Positions 63,601-64,000 of a stretch of 64,000 nucleotides of DNA are shown in pieces. Every line of letters begins with the position of its first letter. The first letter of the stretch is position 1. Source of the stretch: UKL13-3 sp040387195. Lineage in GTDB: Bacteria > Bacteroidota > Bacteroidia > UKL13-3. The stretch covers positions 1 through 64,000 of the forward strand of contig JAZKEF010000006.1 in NCBI GenBank assembly GCA_040387195.1, written 5' to 3'. The notes beneath the pieces are model-generated. The model was not told where the DNA came from. It was given only the letters and a program-made list of their open reading frames with translations, and did not search any database. The position numbers and the translations under genes are program-made.

Positions 63601-63760
63601 TGGGAGCCACCAGGGGAACAAACGTTCCTGTAGTAGCCGTAAATAGATAAATATTGGCTGTTTGCGCGCTTGCCGTGTAGCAAGCTGCCAATACTAAGAT
63701 AAAGGAAATGCCTATTCCTCTGGAAAAGGCATTTTTAATTGTTTGTAGTGTTCTTTTCAT
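54611..63760 (-). CDS. Giant T9SS-exported adhesin-like protein (3049 residues)
   Basis: The 9.15-kb gene starts at the ATG at 63760. It has a signal peptide (ending near TASAQ, about residue 33), an N-terminal beta domain (about 35-240), a fibronectin-III-like domain (about 250-360), a long stretch of Thr/Ala/Gly-rich short beta repeats (about 365-1080), and two right-handed parallel beta-helix regions. The helices open with 'GTFAVGPTGIYKSLTAAVAAIN' and with 'LNIPADYPSLTGVGGLFNAIN', and contain runs of 'NNTI.N', 'GN.I...' units. The C-terminal 230 residues hold an FN3-like module (PLPVKLTTFTASVE...) and a type A sorting domain (LSVYPNPFLTDYSVSF). Surface adhesion or glycan binding is likely. 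No catalytic site is seen. Confidence 0.88.
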   Translation of the reverse strand: MKRTLQTIKNAFSRGIGISFILVLAACYTASAQTANIYLFTATTGTFVPLVAPTSSSVALAADDAMSTTIPLTFPFVFEGVTYNDCRVSSNGQLVFGTAGTQSATNNLATATATQRPACAPLWDDLLCSVGVTYQVTGTAGSRIFTAEWLNMKWNYQAAGAVMSFQVKLYETSNEIEFIYRQEGIAYNPGTTGGGSIGITGAAVNNYISIQDVTTHVTSTATSKNDLTTKPATGLVYRFVPPPPCTVAPSAQPTALSFSAVGTTQMSLSFTHASPQPTRYLTVRYPSGAAVTAPVNATYYNVGQALGLGTVVGASNGINLTLTGLFPSTNYDFYIYALADCITGPLYNTTAPLTGSQATAVPTAVSTTATGGLWSAPATWVGGALPSVFDTVIVATGATLTVDIAATAGKVQLNNGSTLFLNNTLVDSTDLVIGTGASFNGFFGTTGRQLTVRGNITNAGAFNMSMPGGILLLNGITPQTVSGAGTFGLIPTLTVNNLTGVVLNTNTTIGAALNLTNGVVSGTGSVTLGNATFSPTFAMTSNGGTISSSVVSGLAGIFPGNAIFTYNTPTPIASITTGNELNIAAAANLNVTFNAIAGGNYILGTNINVNNLTVNDTIDVSSNTLTLNGVGTFGTTQNVFGVGTFTMGANATIVTANLLGITTSGATGSVQTGTRGYNATGNYTYNGATGQVTGDGLPLTLTGGTVTANSTGGTTLTQATVFNNLTLSTNLIIGTNSATINGIGNFGTLAITGAGPFTAGATSRLLLNSTAAAGVLQTSGAVGNIQNTGGRTYTPGLDIVIGGSAVATGDNFPTSGVDSLVLNQTTVVVLTAATSANTLYITSTGRMTTTAVNMLTVAGTLATNVARISTGYIDGPLTRTIGVGAVGNFAFPLGIGTVANLEIDVINPVVTGSSVTLTAIARSLPTGGSVGTGLTALTNTRYWAFAPVSGGTLSSVGNIRIFESTAATLGGTSKKIGLTTAVTTGAFNSIGGQLDSANVNILSSLTIPAFGTAGDSTFLVLGNGSATGSFTGGTFAVGPTGIYKSLTAAVAAINESVSLTGPVVLEFQSTYSSSVETYPIVFRATLPTTSTNSITIRPSSAVSSTINFSGSIFTSTSLIDFNGGKNITIDGRPGGTGTNRYLSFTQQTIGAFPTFRFINEAQNDTLRYITVAGQNTSTASGLIVISTTNGTGGNNNIAINNCTINGLSNTAICIFGSGTGSPADNKNVSITNNNIFDFFVNGISTTAIVAGAGSSNWTISSNNFYQTSIRNSYSTPAMTTATNFRAIQLLNSATNATFTVNNNRVGGNIPGIPGSVFIIGDSISNLAHLIRPLDFSNAGPGGTTNVQGNIISDITLYTNGTDNFTGIGALQTGVYSIGNTTPNVVGSATANGSIKIFYRSTTTTAVARGFHFTAVGGGNMQNNIVGGIDLMVQGAQANGGAITFRGIEVSAAFTAPVTVSGNTVGSTTLANSIQGSTSSLGATGILGMFISGATGAAVSVTNNTISNLSVFNQAFSTNSSIRGIHITGASSISTTVTGNSIRNFRLDAPNNILGDNSSLVGIINSTSGAGAQFISNNTVHSLRSTYNGPVANVVMGVFYNSTNTGGISRVDRNVVHSLETGSTNKFTLQNGINLGSASSTVQLFNNFVRLGVNVDGSTNNANATMYGIWKQNTTNTAVIYNTVYVTGNPATTDTTSLTAAFYKTGSAAIDTVMNNIFMNARSNASGLGEHYAMYVNNTTGMRSDANLYRANGTGGVLWRNGFNRMTAMQQWRAQIKPFDQRSAVGNPAFNAGITNGAATINFTLTATTPAATAAIPLAYITSDQGGNTRSATPAIGSYDIGLSALTAATDIYNPVFTIAPLGNRAPANTAVNAVVVTDIGTGVPTSGATAPKLWYRNSTTASTWASVAPTSFTGTGNNVTFVYNFNWTAIGGTPIVNDRIKYYFVAADAATSANIWYSNYSAIDPIHSTVAAQTTAPLSADSFLVVAALPATLNIPADYPSLTGVGGLFNAINNAALSANTTVTITADINETGLNELRNDGLGGFKLTIQPDATPRTLWGNSTTSMLRFNGVTKVVIDGGLSRNLKLIDSIGTAPSATVGPVVQFYNGCTNDTLVNCILEGNSSNPSSGTVLLGAGANNNIVIANNIIKGVGLDSMNRPSNGIYSSSASNTNMIIGGITARPGGNTIADFSGFAINIAASGDNFIIGSATVSADGNTIYSRAGGGGIMTYIQVNAGSNHMIGNNRIYQPSGNYVGNITGILIGGSGNGHRVTRNSIGGGAPDRSGLSMTSTTGYFRGVDITAGTVTTSIIDSNYFTNISTLGSAGVFAIYLNSGNINVIQNIIGGGFNLHDTIQNGYDNGFIQVAGGNVILIQDNVIGNARYIKAGGDRTCGITVTGTPPSLTIKRNIIRDIYHNGTGSTTTTFSVWGILMSAATNASIIDSNIIYNLYTTNTGAANYPSAGIHVQSAVTNSNFTRNRIYNIGALGGTGTGAAAPSAYGFWIQAGTGNIYANNQISIGNNTVGQTLVYGINETTTGTNTYSGNSIFINGTVASGANNSYGINRASSGTTFTRNNLIYNKRSGGTGRHYALGSASAAGISGVNIQYNMMFTADTAVLAELPATFANGWSGLGTFYTTTYNTNWAEKIAAVAPEMLFIDTAVGNLGIVTTSPAAWYVNGKGIRIIGQTGDFNTTTGIRSGTITTGPVDIGSVEFTPTSVPPVAYADKVPAANDSTQYFFGSRMVAKAVWGAAGTLPTSMDVTYYSGVNPTNTFAGSTFMRAYWAVAQTGGTGYTYALTLMQDSAVLGTVSSPANLGIARYLGTTTNWTRYIPTVANNVTGFMNTASVNAVGIFTGTDVTNNPLPVKLTTFTASVEESKNVLVSWTTASEENNKGFEVERSIDGKRFGFVGFVEGAGNSNTAATYNLMDKEAFAKENADVLYYRLKQIDFDGNSTYSQTVMVSINAEETNGLSVYPNPFLTDYSVSFTATNNGETTVQLFDLQGKMVSSQVKDVIEGFNTIPVTNVDQLHSGVYFMKVTLNGETRVMKLVKN

Positions 63761-64000
63761 GTGCTATTTAAGGGTTAAATTATTATACTCTTTTAATTGA
63801 ATTTTACAATTTTGTAGCTATAATACTACACGCAATTTAAGACAAAAGCCATTTTAATTACACAATAATTAATTAAAAATGGTTAACGTATTTAAATGGT
63901 TTAACAAAAAAATGAACGCCATATTATACAGTTTAAACAAAACGACTACCTGATTAGTAACAATTTCTGCAATAATATTTACGCTGTAACTATTTGAAAA
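63761..64000. other. Upstream region of the giant gene to window edge
   Basis: Very AT-rich, no gene seen. On the minus strand a TTTTG and a TATTATAG box 17 nt apart, about 55-80 nt before the ATG, form a weak promoter candidate. Confidence 0.3.

Overview
The window is a chromosomal segment of a Bacteroidota bacterium. Four things point there: secreted proteins with type IX secretion (T9SS, 'Por') C-terminal sorting domains, gliding-type ABC genes gldA/gldF/gldG, start sites with almost no Shine-Dalgarno but A-rich leaders, and candidate promoters of the TTTG...TAnnTTTG kind. Coding style and gene content fit a Chitinophagales/Sphingobacteriales-like lineage, but the order cannot be fixed from sequence alone. 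A run of ten Ns at 13107-13116 shows this is a draft or scaffolded assembly. I saw no tRNA, rRNA, CRISPR array or insertion sequence.

Layout. 1-2494 (minus) is the N-terminal part of a huge secreted repeat protein that runs off the left edge. 2800-6463 holds a small conserved protein, a Tat-type metallophosphoesterase, a decayed LuxR-type regulator fragment, a 54-residue minus-strand gene, an RluE-like pseudouridine synthase and an overlapping protein that looks like a degenerate homing-nuclease/GNAT fusion. 6517-14607 mixes secreted proteins, a Dabb protein, miaA, a 40-residue Cys-rich protein and a TonB-dependent receptor. 14716-18085 is a housekeeping run: citrate synthase, LptE, a TPR protein and SecG. 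18203-23370 has a conserved unknown, an ECF sigma factor with a membrane-anchored partner that ends in an outer-membrane barrel, and groES-groEL. 23574-29895 carries a secreted unknown, a fatty acid desaturase, formate-THF ligase, a bestrophin and a secreted VWA/MORN protein. 34249-29892 (minus) is an operon gldA-gldF-gldG-DUF4340. A T9SS cargo with IPT/TIG-like repeats and an O-antigen-ligase/TPR protein follow.

38139-54078 is a complete-looking dcw cluster in one direction: mraZ-rsmH-ftsL-ftsI-murE-mraY-murD-ftsW-murG-murC-ftsQ-ftsA-ftsZ, without murF, ddl or murB. It makes peptidoglycan precursors (meso-diaminopimelate type by the MurE motif) and builds the divisome. Three AAAGTGG repeats at exact 10-bp spacing form a textbook MraZ box upstream. 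54611-63760 (minus) encodes a 3049-residue T9SS adhesin-like protein.

The most unusual pattern is in the spacers. Many short intergenic gaps (after groS, groL, fhs, mraZ, mraY, ftsA, before the 40-residue gene, and others) are built from degenerate tandem units of 7 bp (8 bp in one). The sequence differs from place to place but the period is constant. Other points of interest are the sigma/trans-envelope barrel pair, the degenerate nuclease-GNAT protein, and very short predicted leaders with a shared promoter-like box before miaA and fhs.
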